64,000 nucleotides of DNA from Lepeophtheirus salmonis (GCF_016086655.4 NC_052144.2:27063896-27127895); one strand, 5' to 3'. Positions 13,613 through 25,410 are shown, counted from the first letter of the stretch. Notes: generated by a model not told the origin, from the letters alone. Numbers and translations: made by a program.

Positions 13613-14473
13613 CAGGGTTTTCCACTAAGAGGTGTTATTTTGGTATTCAAAGAAAAATTGCATTTTTATAGATAAATGATCGGATGTTAATCTCTATTTA
13701 GAGAGAAAGCTATGTCAAAAATAATGCAAAAAATAATCCAAATTCCCGCCAAAGCTATACTTATAGGACCGTATCCTTTATATGCAATTTTCGATCACCA
13801 AATCGCAAAGTGGCTGTTGTATGCCCTCAAAAACTCTACGAATTTTATTTTTGAGGTTTTGAATCGACGTTGGGATATTGGCGTAGACCTGTTCTTTCAC
13901 CTGGCTCCAAAAGAAGAAGTTACAAGGTGTTAAATCACAAGATCTCGATGGCCATTAGCGATCACCTCTTCTAGAGATAAGAACGTAAAATAACGAGGGT
14001 TTCTGTTCTTGTGTGGCATGTGGCGCCATTTTGTTGAAAGAAAACGTAGCCCAGATCAATACCATCCAATTCCGGCCATAAAAAATCATTTATCACCTCT
14101 TGATAGCGCAATCCATTCACTGTAACACTTTGGGCTACCGCAGAATTATTTTCAGTTGTTCTTGAGCGACGTGCAGGGGTTTTATTCTTCACATCACTAA
14201 CCTTTCCCTACAGCTCGAAAAGGTGCTTCATGACGACCCAAAAAAAATTTGGTTTTACAAACTTTTTCTGCCATGTTTTTCCCATTTTTATAGTGAATTT
14301 GAATAATTTCAATGCGTTGTTTCAATGTACAATTGTACATTTTTATTGTATTGTACAATTTTTATTACGGGCATAGTGTTTACCTGTCAAATGTAAACAA
14401 GTTAGAGCTTCAAAAGTGAAATCTACCCAAATATTAGGCTATTAAAAATAACACCTCGTATTGGAAAATCCTA
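13613..14473 (-). mobile_element. Internally deleted mariner-type element with terminal inverted repeats
   Basis: The left end reads CAGGGTTTTCCACTAAGAGG and the right end, reverse-complemented, reads GGATTTTCCAATACGAGG. Both continue into TGTTATTTT, giving inverted repeats of about 30 bp flanked by TA-rich DNA. The interior encodes, on the minus strand, a transposase that has lost its middle. An N-terminal stretch (QRIEIIQIHYKNGK) leads to a joined ARRSRTTENNSAVAQSVTVN. Next comes the second catalytic region QQNGATCHT (normally QQDGATCHT, so the Asp is replaced) and then the third region SRSCDLTPCNFFFW. The first catalytic Asp region is missing. The element must depend on a relative for movement. 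Its family is shared with the element at 15807-16428. Confidence 0.85.
13685..14310 (-). pseudogene. Mariner transposase pseudogene inside the 13.6 kb element
   Basis: Translation on the minus strand shows the N-terminal helix-turn-helix region followed directly by a stretch that normally sits well past the first catalytic Asp, so a deletion has fused ...TTENN to TVNGLRYQEVINDFLWPELD. The second Asp is Asn in QQNGATCHT. The C-terminal part continues in broken frames through DLTPCNFFFWSQVKEQVYAN and NKIRRVFEGIQ to about 13800. It normally would be a roughly 340-residue nuclear enzyme. This one is catalytically dead on two counts. Confidence 0.8.
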
Positions 14474-15806
14474 TGTAAAGAAACAACTAAAATATTTTTT
14501 TTAATTGTAAAACATTTTCCTTCTAAATATATTTAATATTTTTCAGTTTTAATGTAATGCTGATGTTAAAAAAAAAATTACCTTTTTAGGTCCAAAAAGT
14601 AGGAATTTTTTAAATCGCAGTAAAAACAATCAGGACCACACAATCTTACCCTATGACGAATTCTTTTATCTATTCTTTATTAGTGCTATTGTTAAATACT
14701 ATGGAATTGAAAAAGAAAACATTAATGATATTTAACATAAATATACAAAAAATTGAAATATTAATAAGAAGGGAAACTTTTTCTTTACAAACACATTTTG
14801 AAATCTAATTCATCACTGCATAGGTACAAGGGAAAGTAAAAATACAAAAAACTTTATTTATATACAGACTTTTGGATCATAATTTGCTTTTGTTTCACCC
14901 CAATATAAATTATAATGGTTTTGCAAAGAGTTACACAAAGTATAGTTATTTATATGTCAAAAAATATTAATTTGATCTATTTTATATTAATGAAGCAAAG
15001 TCTTTTATTCAAAATGAGAACATTAAAATAAAATATTGTTTTTTTCGAATAGAAATGAAGTAAATTATTTATTTAGAAGAGCCTTTCATTAAACCATTCC
15101 ACCCCCTCTTCACAAACAAAAATTCTAGCACCGTTTTTGATCGTAGAAATGGGTTTTAATGTCAAATTCTATTATGGATAGCCTTTTCTATATCCTGATT
15201 TATTTTACAGGCATATCTTTATTTATTCCACTATGTCATTTTAGAAATGTACTTCCAAAGCGGACAATTAAATTAATATCCCCCTTCAACTCCCATTTAA
15301 CGCCTCCACGACCCATCTTAAGCAGATATTACATTTTCACTGATATCATAATTTAAAAAACAAAACAAAAAACACACCATCTCCTATTCTAAGTCTATTA
15401 ACTCATCAGTGTTACTTTTGGTCATTCATGAACAAGCCCATACTCGTAATAACACTTAATAATTATATGTTTTCTTCTCAAGAATGGAAAAAGTATAATA
15501 ACAGCTAATATTGGTTAGAGAAAACTAAAAACCAACGTGGTAATTTTGACAGTTTGAAGAATTTTCGGGGAGAGAGAAGCTTAGTTGTTATTTCATTTAA
15601 TTAAAACAGCTGCAAGCAGCTGCAAGAAGAAGAAAAATTACACAAATTCCAATCTGTAGAAAGCAAGGGCATATAGAATTAAATTACTCCCGATTTCGGT
15701 TCTCAATTACAAAATTCATCAATGTCTTACATTTAAAACTCCAGAACAACCCCTCATTAATACTCTCCGTCTTTTATGAACACATGTATTAGTTATTACT
15801 TTTTAT
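14474..15806. other. Non-coding stretch between two related mariner derivatives
   Basis: No supported gene. The plus-strand frame at 15159-15356 is hydrophobic and unrecognised. Confidence 0.45.
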
Positions 15807-16428
15807 AGGGGTTTCCAATAAGAGGTGTTATTTTGATATTCAAAGAAAAATGGCATACGGCCCGGAAACTTTTCCCGTAAAATAGCGATGGTTTCATTAC
15901 TTGTGTGGCACGTAGCGCCATCTTGTTGAAAGTAAACATTGTCCAGATTAATACTATCCAATTCTCCCAAATAAAAAATCAAACTCTTGGTTCCGGTTAG
16001 TGATGTGAAGAATAAAACCCGTGCACGTCACTCAAAAACAACTGAGGATATTGCTGCTATAACCCAAAGTTTAATGATGAATGGATTGCGCTATTGGGAG
16101 ATGATAAATAGATTTTTATTGGGGGAATTGGATGGCATTGGTCTGGACAACGTTTACTTTCAACAAGATGGCGCTACGTGCCATACAAGAAACAAAACCA
16201 TCATTTTTTACGGAAAAAGTTTCTGGACCTTCTTATCTCTAGAAGAGGTGATCGCTATTGGTCACTGAGATCTTGTGATTTTGCACCTGGTAACATTTTC
16301 TTTGGGGCAGATGAAAGATAAGGTCATACCTTTGTCTTCACATTGAAATAAACATCCAATCTTTTATCTCAAAAAAATGTCATTTTTCTTTGAATATCAA
16401 TATAACTCATCTTATTGGGAAAACCCTA
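15807..16428. mobile_element. Fold-back mariner derivative with 50-bp terminal repeats
   Basis: The left end (15807-15856, AGGGGTTTCCAATAAGAGG...) and the right end (16377-16428) are inverted copies of about 50 bp, related to the ends of the 13.6 kb element and flanked by TA. Inside, 15861-15980 is an inverted copy of 16111-16229: both carry the transposase segment around the second catalytic Asp, once antisense and once sense. The loop between them (about 15990-16110) encodes the N-terminal joint DVKNKTRARHSKTTED. The whole element can therefore fold into a long hairpin. It encodes no usable enzyme. Confidence 0.85.
15987..16268 (+). pseudogene. Sense half of transposase in the fold-back element
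   Basis: This frame carries ARHSKTTED, then a deletion joint, then NGLRYWEMINRFLLGELD and YFQQDGATCHTR. Here the second catalytic Asp is intact, unlike the 13.6 kb relative. The frame then goes out of register before the DLTP region, where only RSCDFAPGN can be read in another frame near 16265-16290. The first Asp region is absent. It is not functional, but it is a better-preserved copy of the same subfamily. Confidence 0.8.
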
Positions 16429-16486
16429 TACTTAGACGTCTGTTTTGAAGAATTAAATAACAATGACACCATCTTGAAAAATAAAA

Positions 16487-16835
16487 AATGTAAAAATGTG
16501 TAAAAATATTATGTAAGATTATCTATCACATGAAATATATAAAAATGAATTACAATCATTTAATTTTTCAATACGTTAAATTCATTGAAATGAACAATCG
16601 AAGAGTTTAATTGATCAATTGATTAAAAGTACGGTTAAAAAATGATGATTCTTTCCAATTTGAACTCTTATAAGAATGGAAAGCAATTATTACAAAACCA
16701 AAATAATTTCTATAAAAGTGATTGAATCGTCAATAGTTAATGGTTGCACGAAGTAAAAGGGGGAAAACCCCTATATGGTACTTACTATATGTAATAAATA
16801 ATAATTAATACTCTTGCTGTTTGCAAGTACCTAAT
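16487..16835. repeat. Direct repeat copy 2 (about 340 bp)
   Basis: This is the same-orientation partner of 10463-10805. Differences are single bases (for example AGTATGGTTAAA versus AGTACGGTTAAA) and a few short gaps near the 3' end. It begins about 60 bases after the fold-back mariner. Confidence 0.85.
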
Positions 16836-17544
16836 TTTTGAGTAATACAAGTTGATAACTATATAGCAACGAGCACGTTTGGGTATTTTTTAGCGTTTTA
16901 CATTTAAAAAAAAGGAGGGTCAACATATATTTAGGGCTATAAACTTGTATTGAGTAAGTAGGAGTAAGTGTGTTCATGAAAACAGGAAGGACGACCAGTT
17001 TGCCTAGTGGTAAATGAGCTCCAGGGAGTAGTGTTGAGATAAAAGTCCGAATGATTAACTCACTACAGACGATAGTTATTTATTACATTTAGAAACATTA
17101 TTGGGATAAAGTTTATATACATATATTTGAGTTAAATAAGATAATTAATTTATAAAAAAATCTCAAATTATCCCTGGGACCCCCATGGAAGATCGTTTAT
17201 TTATTAACCTATCGCCAGTACCAGTATCATTGAGATATAAAAAAAGGTTATTGTAATTAAATAAATAAAATTTCATCCAAAAGTATCATAATGAGTAGTA
17301 TAATTGCTATTATTTGTGATAATTATAGAAGCCATGTGCAATATTGTATCTGAAAAACCAAAATTTCACCTTTTCCTTACACATTGGAAATTTGCAATGT
17401 CTTAAGTAAGGGATAAATCTAATAAGGGGAAGGCCATTTTTGATTCTCAAGTTTTTTCAAGGGGATTCTCTATTAAAAAATTAGATGGGAACTCGGCAAA
17501 TATGTATGATAAATTATAAACATGACCGATATACATACATTTTT
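16836..17544. other. Non-coding stretch with one tRNA-like patch
   Basis: No gene is supported. Around 17000-17060 the string TTGCCTAGTGGTAAATG resembles a Pol III A box, but no matching B box follows at the right distance, so no tRNA or SINE is called. Confidence 0.4.
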
Positions 17545-17735
17545 TCTAGCTTTCATAAGCCTCCAGTCTTGAACAGCAGAAGTAATATTGACCAGTTAAA
17601 TATATGCCACAACCTATTCCTTCGTATAATTTTCCCACCAAGACAGCTGCTATTGCATCCATGAGATCAACTCCTCCTATTCCCTTCCTATATTTAGAAG
17701 CCCTATCAGAAAATCTCAGGTTCCTATGCTTTTTT
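17545..17735 (-). pseudogene. piggyBac-like transposase fragment
   Basis: On the minus strand an open stretch reads SKYRKGIGGVDLMDA and continues to QYYFCCSRLEAY. GGVDLMD (at 17657-17677) is the characteristic string near the third catalytic Asp of piggyBac-type transposases. The family pattern that follows, a basic K-x-W region and then a helix ending in NSWxLYR, is matched loosely by GKLYEGIGCG and CCSRLEAY. Only about 60 codons survive and no ends are recognisable. The enzymes normally excise precisely at TTAA sites. This fragment is dead. Confidence 0.6.
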
Positions 17736-18922
17736 AAACTCTATTCTATTCTTTTTGCTTACAAAATTGAATACTTATGAAATTATCTGTAAAATTTAAT
17801 TAACAGTCAGGTTTTTCCTATGAACAACATATATTCTTATAAATCAGTATGCTTAGCCTATTTGTGAGAGTCTAATTATTTAACCACCCCATGCCAAACT
17901 GAAATGAAATTGTAAAAATGGAAAAGATTAAAATTTATTTTGGAGTAAAATCAAAAAATTATAGTAACATTTCCATTGAAAATTAAATATATAAGCCTTA
18001 TCCTTTACTTAATATTTTCCTTTCCACAGAAGTCAACATTTTCATTTAAGTAGTAACACTCTCAATTTGAACTAGACTCTTGAGTAATACGGTGCCCCAG
18101 TAACTTAATTTATACTTTTTTTAATATATAACATTAAGTAAAAGACTTCAGATTGCAAATCAACAAAAATTAATTAATAAGTATTGAATGTAGATTGAAA
18201 AATGAAAACTTTTATTTAGTGGTAAAAATTGACGCTGGAAATGTGTCTAGATCGAATAAGAGGTTCTTGGCATAAAATTGAGATAAGAGTATATGGAAGA
18301 GTCTTCAAGGTTTAATGTCCAAAAAAGTGTTTGAGTGACCCGGGTCGTACTTTAAAAAACGAATACACTTGTAAAATAAGCCTTTATAAAGCTAAATAGT
18401 CCCCTAAAATTGGAGAAATTGTGGAAGAGGAGGAAAATAAGTGGTCAAAACAAGACTTCCATAGGTCATAATTCCTGTTCTGAAAGACCCAAAGGTCAAC
18501 TTGAAGAGGAAAAACACCCAAACAAACTTTCCTTTATATATATATATATTGTTGTTTGAAAAAAAGTAAAAAAAGCAAATATCAAAGATAAATTGGGAAA
18601 ATAGCGGAGAGAGGCAAATCACTTCCGTCTCCCTTCTAAAATATAATGTACATTTTTTACATTTATGCAAGTAGTTGCATCCAATTTGTGTTATAATATA
18701 TTGAAACCAATAAAATAACATCTTACTTTATACATTAAAACATATCCATTAAATTAGGCATTCTTTCATGATATTATATTATTTTTTTATTTCAAATCTA
18801 AATTTACATCTAAAAAGATTATATTCTTATGTATAGAATTTTATTTACATATAATATACATATATATGTAAATTAACACTTTTTTCCTTCTCTCAATCCT
18901 AATTCTATTACATTACGTAAGT
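17736..18922. other. Non-coding stretch
   Basis: No supported gene. A short (TA)n run lies near 18536-18551. The minus-strand frame 18404-18721 is unrecognised. Confidence 0.45.
18535..18551. repeat. (TA)n microsatellite
   Basis: A short uninterrupted TA-dinucleotide run of about eight units. Similar runs lie near 56434-56450 and 59541-59557. Confidence 0.8.
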
Positions 18923-19432
18923 ACAAGGGTGGTCTGAAAAGTGTTCAATCTAACTAAGATACAAGAATTTTTTTTTTGAATTGATTTTTTTTCAACATAG
19001 TCTCTTTGTAACTCTTCCCATTTCTTCTAGCGATGCGTCTATCTCTGTAACCCATCTAAATAGTACTTGGCGTTTTTCTCTGCAAAATAATTATTTACGG
19101 GACCTTTTTTATGTTTTTGGCTAAATGACTCCGAGTTGGATTGACTTAGACGCGTCAAATTTAAACACAAGTCTTTATTTTTCTGACTTGTTTGAATTTA
19201 TTTATAGATTATAATTCCAAAAACCAAATTTTATGACAGCCTGGAACATTAATTTTGCCCATTTTTACAAAAACACTCACTCATACGATTGTTACATAAC
19301 AACTACGTGGCCAAAATGGTTGAGATATTAGTGAGTAAATGGCAACACATGCTGGATAGGCGTGACTAGTTTTTATTTAAGAGAGATGCTATCTTCATGT
19401 TGAGGTTTTAAACTTTTCAGACTATTCTCGTA
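18923..19432 (-). mobile_element. Short mariner-derived element with inverted ends
   Basis: The left end CAAGGGTGGTCTGAAAAGTG and the reverse complement of the right end, CGAGAATAGTCTGAAAAGTT, are inverted repeats next to TA. On the minus strand the part near the left end reads AEKNAKYYLDGLQR and then a region ending in LQRDYVEK, which fits the last 30 or so residues of a mariner transposase (normally ...ALxGDYVEK). The rest of the element is uninformative. A related copy starts at 46024. Confidence 0.7.
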
Positions 19433-20640
19433 GATACAAAGTATCCATCAGAAAAAAAGTTATTCGCAAATAGGTTATTCATTGTGCCTGGATAATTTGT
19501 TGCCTTTTATGTTTTTGTTGGGGATGTACCACGAGTTTAAGTTGTCAATTGGTACTCGAGTTGTATGGTGTAAAAAACACTATGAAAATATTCGAGCCGA
19601 GTTTTTGGTGTCTTTTTTTGTGGTTCAAAAATATTGGTACCTAGTAAAATTAGCAAATAATTTTACTAAAACCTTTTTTAGCATGATTGTTAAAAAATTT
19701 CCATGAGCTTCACAAAATTTTGAGCAATTGTCAAACGCCAAAGTATAGCCCTGGGTGAAATCTATAAATCGACAAGGTATTAATCCATATAATAATAGGA
19801 ACTTGCAATCAAAGGCTCAATTGTGCCCGATACAAAAGGGTTAAAAAGTGAAATATATTGAATTTAAATAATTTGTAAAGATCATAACTTTTCTCTTATA
19901 AACAAGTAAAAAAAGATTAAAAAATTAATTTGTAATTATGACATTATTATTAAATTAGGTGACATTTTAAAGTTTGGTGATTTTAATTTTACAATTTTAT
20001 GAGAATTGTGATTTTTCACTTTCGCAGGCCTCTTCTTTGATTTTTGTATTTGATTATTATAATCTAATGTTTTTTTTTCATACCAATATTAAAAATAGCT
20101 TAAATAACTTAATGAAAATATTTAGAAAACAAATAACCTTCCAAGCTAGTAACATCTAAATGACGAGGCTGATTTAAAACAATATAACTAAAGCAAAAAT
20201 CAAACACAATTAGGGGATGGGCTGATTTTAATATTAATAAAGATATTTTTTAATTGGACATTACAAAACTAAAAACTTTATGTACAAATATCACAGAATA
20301 TTAAAGTAAATCCCTTTGAGGAATTAGACCTCTTATATTCACTTGATTAATAAATTATTGATGTTCTTTAGCTTCTATAAGTTCCCCAACAACTTTTACA
20401 ATTTGTCTTGTTTCTTATACGCTTTGGTATAACATAACAAATTGCCATCATTATATTAATATTCCAATCTATGATTATGTCCATTAAGAACTCAGACAAT
20501 TCAAATTCAGATTTATATATTTATTCTTCTTCCTTTATGAATGCTCATGAAAGATTTGTTTTAAGTTATTGAAATTTCGTTTCGAAAAGGTTAATAAAAT
20601 TCTGAGTCAAATATGTTTTTCTGCATTTAAAATATCTCTT
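19433..20640. other. Non-coding stretch
   Basis: No supported gene. The plus-strand frames at 19482-19706 and 19974-20159 carry no motif I can name. Confidence 0.4.
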
Positions 20641-20890
20641 ACGTTCATAAAATTATTTGAGCAACATAAGCTTTGGAAATTTCAAAAAAAAATTCTCGAG
20701 CGGATCTGAAGGCATTCTTTCAAGAAAGACATACTTAAAACAATTTTCCTGCAACAAATAAAATTCTGTTTTACCCTTACATGTTTGTTTAAGAGACAAA
20801 AAAGTCTCATTATATAACACTGGATGTGATCCTTTAGTAGACAAGTACCATTTATCCATGAATCACTATCTACAAAACCTCTGAAGCTCA
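20641..20890 (-). pseudogene. Probable P-type transposase fragment, C-terminal region
   Basis: The minus-strand frame contains FKYVFLERMPSDPLENFF. P-type (THAP9-like) transposases usually carry a string such as EYxLTxRLNQDxLENFF in their C-terminal part, so the spacing and the LENFF end fit well. Upstream in the same protein are DKWYLSTKGS and ETFLSLKQTCKGKTEF, compatible with the helical region that precedes it. A second fragment with earlier P-type regions lies on the same strand at 23138-23715, in the expected order. The whole is decayed and no THAP domain or catalytic set can be assembled. Confidence 0.45.
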
Positions 20891-23137
20891 CCTTTTTCCT
20901 TTAGTTATTCAAAAGTTTTTGTTTATTACTGTTGTGATTCTTTGGACTTCGGATAATCTCATTAATTACATATTTGAGACTCGTAAAAAGGAAATAAGTA
21001 TATTTATGAACAGCAACAACACGTCAATAGTCCTAATTTCTTCATTGTTGTCATATGGGATTCAAAATGTCAATTTTTTCTCCGAGACAGCAAGTGTATT
21101 TACTTATGGTTGTAGATGATACTGAATATCCCTCTTCTTGGGGAAGGACTTTCTGGAAAGGAAAATAAAAAAACACCAAACTAATCCCTCATCAATTGGA
21201 ATGACCTTTCTGACTGCCCATAAAATTAATAGGACGCAAATTTTCCTAATTTACATCATACGAGGGATTGACCAAAGTATATTCCAGTTACTGCAACATA
21301 TATCTACGATATGTTTATAATCACGCACGCTGAGGTTTTCGAGGAAGAGTTATCACTTTCAGCTTAAGTGCACGGAAATATGGGGATGCATAATATATGA
21401 GTTGATTTTTTTTTTGCCAAAGAAAAGATACTGAAATCATTCTGGAAGAATTTGGATCTATAGTGGTTAGCTTCAACTTTTATTTTATAAACAAAAATCT
21501 TGTCTTTTAATATTTCTTGTGCAAATTTATATAAGATATCAATATAATTTGAATACTTAATATTTTATTTTCATTTACACTGTTTTCATATTTTGGCTTC
21601 AAAAAGAAATAAGATTTAAGACTTTAAAATATGAGCCCTTTAATTCATTACAAGAAGGTGAATAACCTCCTTCATAGGAACTCTCAAATTTGAATTTTAA
21701 ATTAACTACTTTGATCAAATGGAATCCAATTATTGAAGATCTAACGAAAATTATTTACAGTTTTTGATAAGCTAGATGTTATTTAAAGGGATAGTCTAAT
21801 TTTTTTTTAACTTATTGATTTCAAAAATAGACTTAATAACTTCTAATTCTTTTCTCTATACTTTGATAATACCATTTTTAATTGCTAAAATACGTATTTG
21901 AAACTTCCTGTTTGTTTTGTTTTATAGTAAATGTATAGGTAATAAAGACATTTTATGTTTGAATTTTTACAATTATTATTGAAAAGACGTAATTACTGCT
22001 TTTAATATGTTCAGTAAGTTGAATTATTTTTACATAATTTTTAATTATTAACTTCATTTTTCAGCCAAATAACTCAACCTCCTTTTGGAACGCAATCCAA
22101 ATCCATTATATTCTTCTGTTCCGATAAAAAGGAAATATTAAAATACTCTTTAAAAAATGTAGATATTTAATCAAGATTATTTGTTGTTTTCCTTACAGTT
22201 CTTCAGCTCAAAAAAATAAGATTTTCCAAGTTAAAAGCTTATTGATGAAACTAAATACAAATTTATTACAATTGTTATATCTCTTAATTATTTTTTTTTT
22301 TAACTTTTTTTTTCAAGTAAGTTTAGTCTTTTGAATCTTATTCGATTCTATATTGGAGTGTAATTATATAAAAAATTAAGAGCAATGTTAAAATGAACTT
22401 ACAAAGCATATTATTTCGAGATATGATGGATCTGTATTTTTCAAAAAAAAAAAAAGTCATTTTTGCTAGAAAACGATAAACAGAAGCCTTTAACATCTTT
22501 TTTAGCAACTTTTCTATGTTCACAAAATGGAACTATGCAAGTGGATGGGATTTAGATTTTAAAAAAATACTATTATTGTAAAATAAATTGAGAAGATTTA
22601 TTCAGATACTTATGGTAGCAAGACCTAATTATAAGGGGGATTTATTTTAAGTGCCGCTACACATTATGGCAACAGGCTCGGTTTTATTTTTATTATCTTT
22701 TTTAATTACAAAGTTTTCCAATGTAAGACTTTGAGCTCACTTAAAAAAAAAAATCATAAATACAACTGTTTCTTTATTTCATTAATCAATATTTTTATGT
22801 AGAACTCTGAGGTATTCTTGACTTTTAAAATTTTTGCTCATCCATCTCTATAATAATTCATGTCTTATTTAACCAATTTCATAAATATGTTCAATAATTT
22901 TAATTATATTTTGAAAGATGATAGAAACTAATGCAAATTTCGATTCATTTGCCCCAAAAATAGAGTCTTAAGATTGATTATTTCTTAATATTTACAAAAT
23001 GTTCCTTAGAAGGGGAATGATATTCTTAAAGTGAATATGTCAAAAATTAGTACAAAATTTTAGCCTTTCAATATTAGATCGATGAAATACTGAAGGAGAT
23101 TATGATACTATAGTTTTTCTATATAAGATGAACTAAT
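20891..23137. other. Non-coding stretch between the two P-type fragments
   Basis: No gene is supported. This could be an insertion or decayed sequence within one original P-type element, but I found no readable P-type segment inside it. Confidence 0.35.
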
Positions 23138-23715
23138 TTAATTTTCCTTTAGTTTGTGAGTATATTTGGCCAATTTTCTACTTTCTATTTTGTGAAGTTC
23201 AACAATATGTTCAAACGGGGGTTGTCCAATAAATGCATCATCAATATTGGGGTAATCAAATATTTTTCTTTTGAAAAAAATATTAAATATATTTTTAAAA
23301 TTATGAAATGGATTGAAGAGTAAAAACAAAGATTGTCAATATCTAAAAGATGAGGTATTGGCACTTAAAGTAAACCACCACACAGAGATGAATACAAACT
23401 TCTATTAACTCCAAGAACAAAATTGGCAAAACGTAATTGATCATATCTATCAGACCTTCTTCTTTTAAATTCTACACGGGAGTCAATGAGACCCCGTCCT
23501 CATAAGATACGACGCAATATGGTTGTTATCATAGTTTTGGTCGTTATTCCATTTTTTCGTCTTAAAATATTACCTCCGTGATATTCAATCCTTTTTTCTT
23601 TATACATGTCATCAAGTATAAGGCGTACAGTTTTTTCACATTCATTTAATTCTCGGTACCTTGCCTGAAGGTATGTTACATTCTCTTTATTTTCCCCAAT
23701 ATTGGCATTAATAAT
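23138..23715 (-). pseudogene. Probable P-type (THAP9-like) transposase fragment, central region
   Basis: From 23715 downwards the minus-strand frame reads NVTYLQARYREL, then LILDDMYKEKRIEYHGGNI (23566-23622) and TKTMITTILRRIL. This resembles the P-type pattern LxxDEMxVxxxxxYxGGxxxG...AKTxLxFMxxSL, which contains a catalytic acidic residue. After stops and a frame change, 23138-23329 gives NPFHNFKNIFNIFFKRK, then QPPFEHIVELHKIE and AKYTHKLKEN. That fits the DPxHLLKNIxNNL...FxHIxxLYxxE...KLTxK segment of the same family. Order and strand agree with the C-terminal fragment at 20.7 kb. It is a pseudogene. Confidence 0.6.
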
Positions 23716-24360
23716 TTAAGATATGTTATTGATGTATTGTCTAAAGTGAATTCTTTTGTATACACCTATATAAATTGGGAAAGCAGTTCGTACATAAACT
23801 CCCAATTACAAATAAAACTTGAGGAATATATCCTTCAAAATTTAGATTTTTGAATAAGTTCTATTTGATGGTTTACAAACCCAATTATTCATATTTTTTC
23901 TTTACATAGAAAATCTTCAATGTAAACGTTACGAAAATATATCACCACGGCTGAAGATAGTTTTCCTTCTGAATTATTATATAGAAAAGCCATCCCGCTG
24001 AGAAAATCACTTATAGATAAAAACATTTGAGATTTCATAACATATAGTGGGGCTTTTATATATATATATTTTTAAATGACACAGCGCAGAAAAAGACATA
24101 TCTATATATTTAAAGACTAGGAGTTATAGAGGGAATTTTCATTCAAGACTCATTGATGAAAAACAGAGCATAGTCCTTATAAAAAACTAGAAAGAATATC
24201 TTCTGCAAATTTCATATTTTTTTAGTTTCAATTTGAGTTCATCTGATGATGAAACAGAGTCAATGTGTTCAAATTGATAAATTTGTCAGTTATTAAATAA
24301 ACTAGCTCTTGAAATAGCTGAAGTTTTTACAGATTTGGAAGAAAATAATCATCTCTTGAG
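23716..24360. other. Non-coding stretch, possible lost N-terminus of the P-type element
   Basis: The minus strand is broken by stops and no THAP zinc finger (C-x2-4-C...C-x2-H) is readable. Nothing else is seen. Confidence 0.35.
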
Positions 24361-25410
24361 TGCTTGAAAAAAGTTGATATCTAAATGAAGGGGCTTAATC
24401 TTTGGTTGTCCAAGGGAGTACTTTTTTCTACTCATGTAACAGTTGGGGTTCTATTCCAACTGAGGGGAAATTGTACAGAGATACATATTCTTTCAAAAAA
24501 AATTCGTAAACTTTGTTACTGTCAAGAGAACTACACTTCTTGGTCATTGGGGGGTACTTATGTATTTCTCACGAGCCAGAAGCTAAAGTAGGAAATCTCA
24601 GCTAGTCTGCCCTTTTGCTGTAGGTGCGCTTGAGCATTTGCTTAGAGGGTTCTAGTATTAAATGATTAATCCGACCTTATACCGCTTCTATTTTTAACCC
24701 TAATCTAAAAACAGTTAAATTATGTAACACCTATTTTGAAGACACGATTAACTGTAGTATTCTTTTAATAAATAAAGTTAGTACTAAATCGGTGTCCAAT
24801 AATTGTCATTTTGTCATTTCATACCTAAAATGCGGTATTTACACGTAACTTGTCTCAGCTTCGGATTCCCTCTTTTTATACTTTTAAATGATATAGATCA
24901 AAACAACTCCGATGTCGGTCTTCAATTCTACTCTGAGTCAAATAAGGATCTACAATTACAACTCTGTAACAACTCCTCAAGCTCCTTCATGAGCACACAC
25001 GAATGTTCAATCAGTTTTTGGATAAAATCGAATAAAGTTCATAAGGAAGTTTACAGCTCCAGAGTTAAATATTAATGACAACAGCTCAGGAAGAGAAAAT
25101 TTATTCTTCAGATTACCAATTTAAAAAAAAACAACGGCCTTCCTAAAGAATACCTATACAAGATTAATATCACTACTTATAACTCCAATTGTTACTTTCC
25201 GTTATTCATGAGCACAGACTCAAGTAAAAAATTTATATATGGATTTTTTCTCCTCAAGAATATAAGAAAAAAGATATCATCTATGGAGAATCAAAATAAA
25301 ATTTCTAATGGACAAATTGGAAATGAATCTTGCACGCGTTATAGGTCATATTGCATACAACTTTATGTATATATAGATACTTTAAATAATATGTTCAACT
25401 CAAATTAACC
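24361..25410 (+). other. Unrecognised patch with higher complexity and short open frames
   Basis: Base composition is more balanced than in flanking DNA, and three plus-strand frames of 66-90 codons occur (24385, 24803, 25208). None has a motif I recognise. Around 24445 GGGGTTCTATTCCAAC looks like a Pol III B box, without a convincing A box. CATGAGCACA occurs twice, at about 24988 and 25207. It may be an old repeat. No function is assigned. Confidence 0.25.

Noticed and set aside
13712..13933. 73-codon plus-strand frame
   Set aside because: It is the reverse of the transposase C-terminus read on the minus strand.
16990..17060. tRNA-like CCTAGTGGTAAATG
   Set aside because: No B box at a proper distance and no acceptor-stem pairing.
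24440..24470. B-box-like GGGTTCTATTCC
   Set aside because: No A box or tRNA fold upstream, and no second genomic copy in the window.
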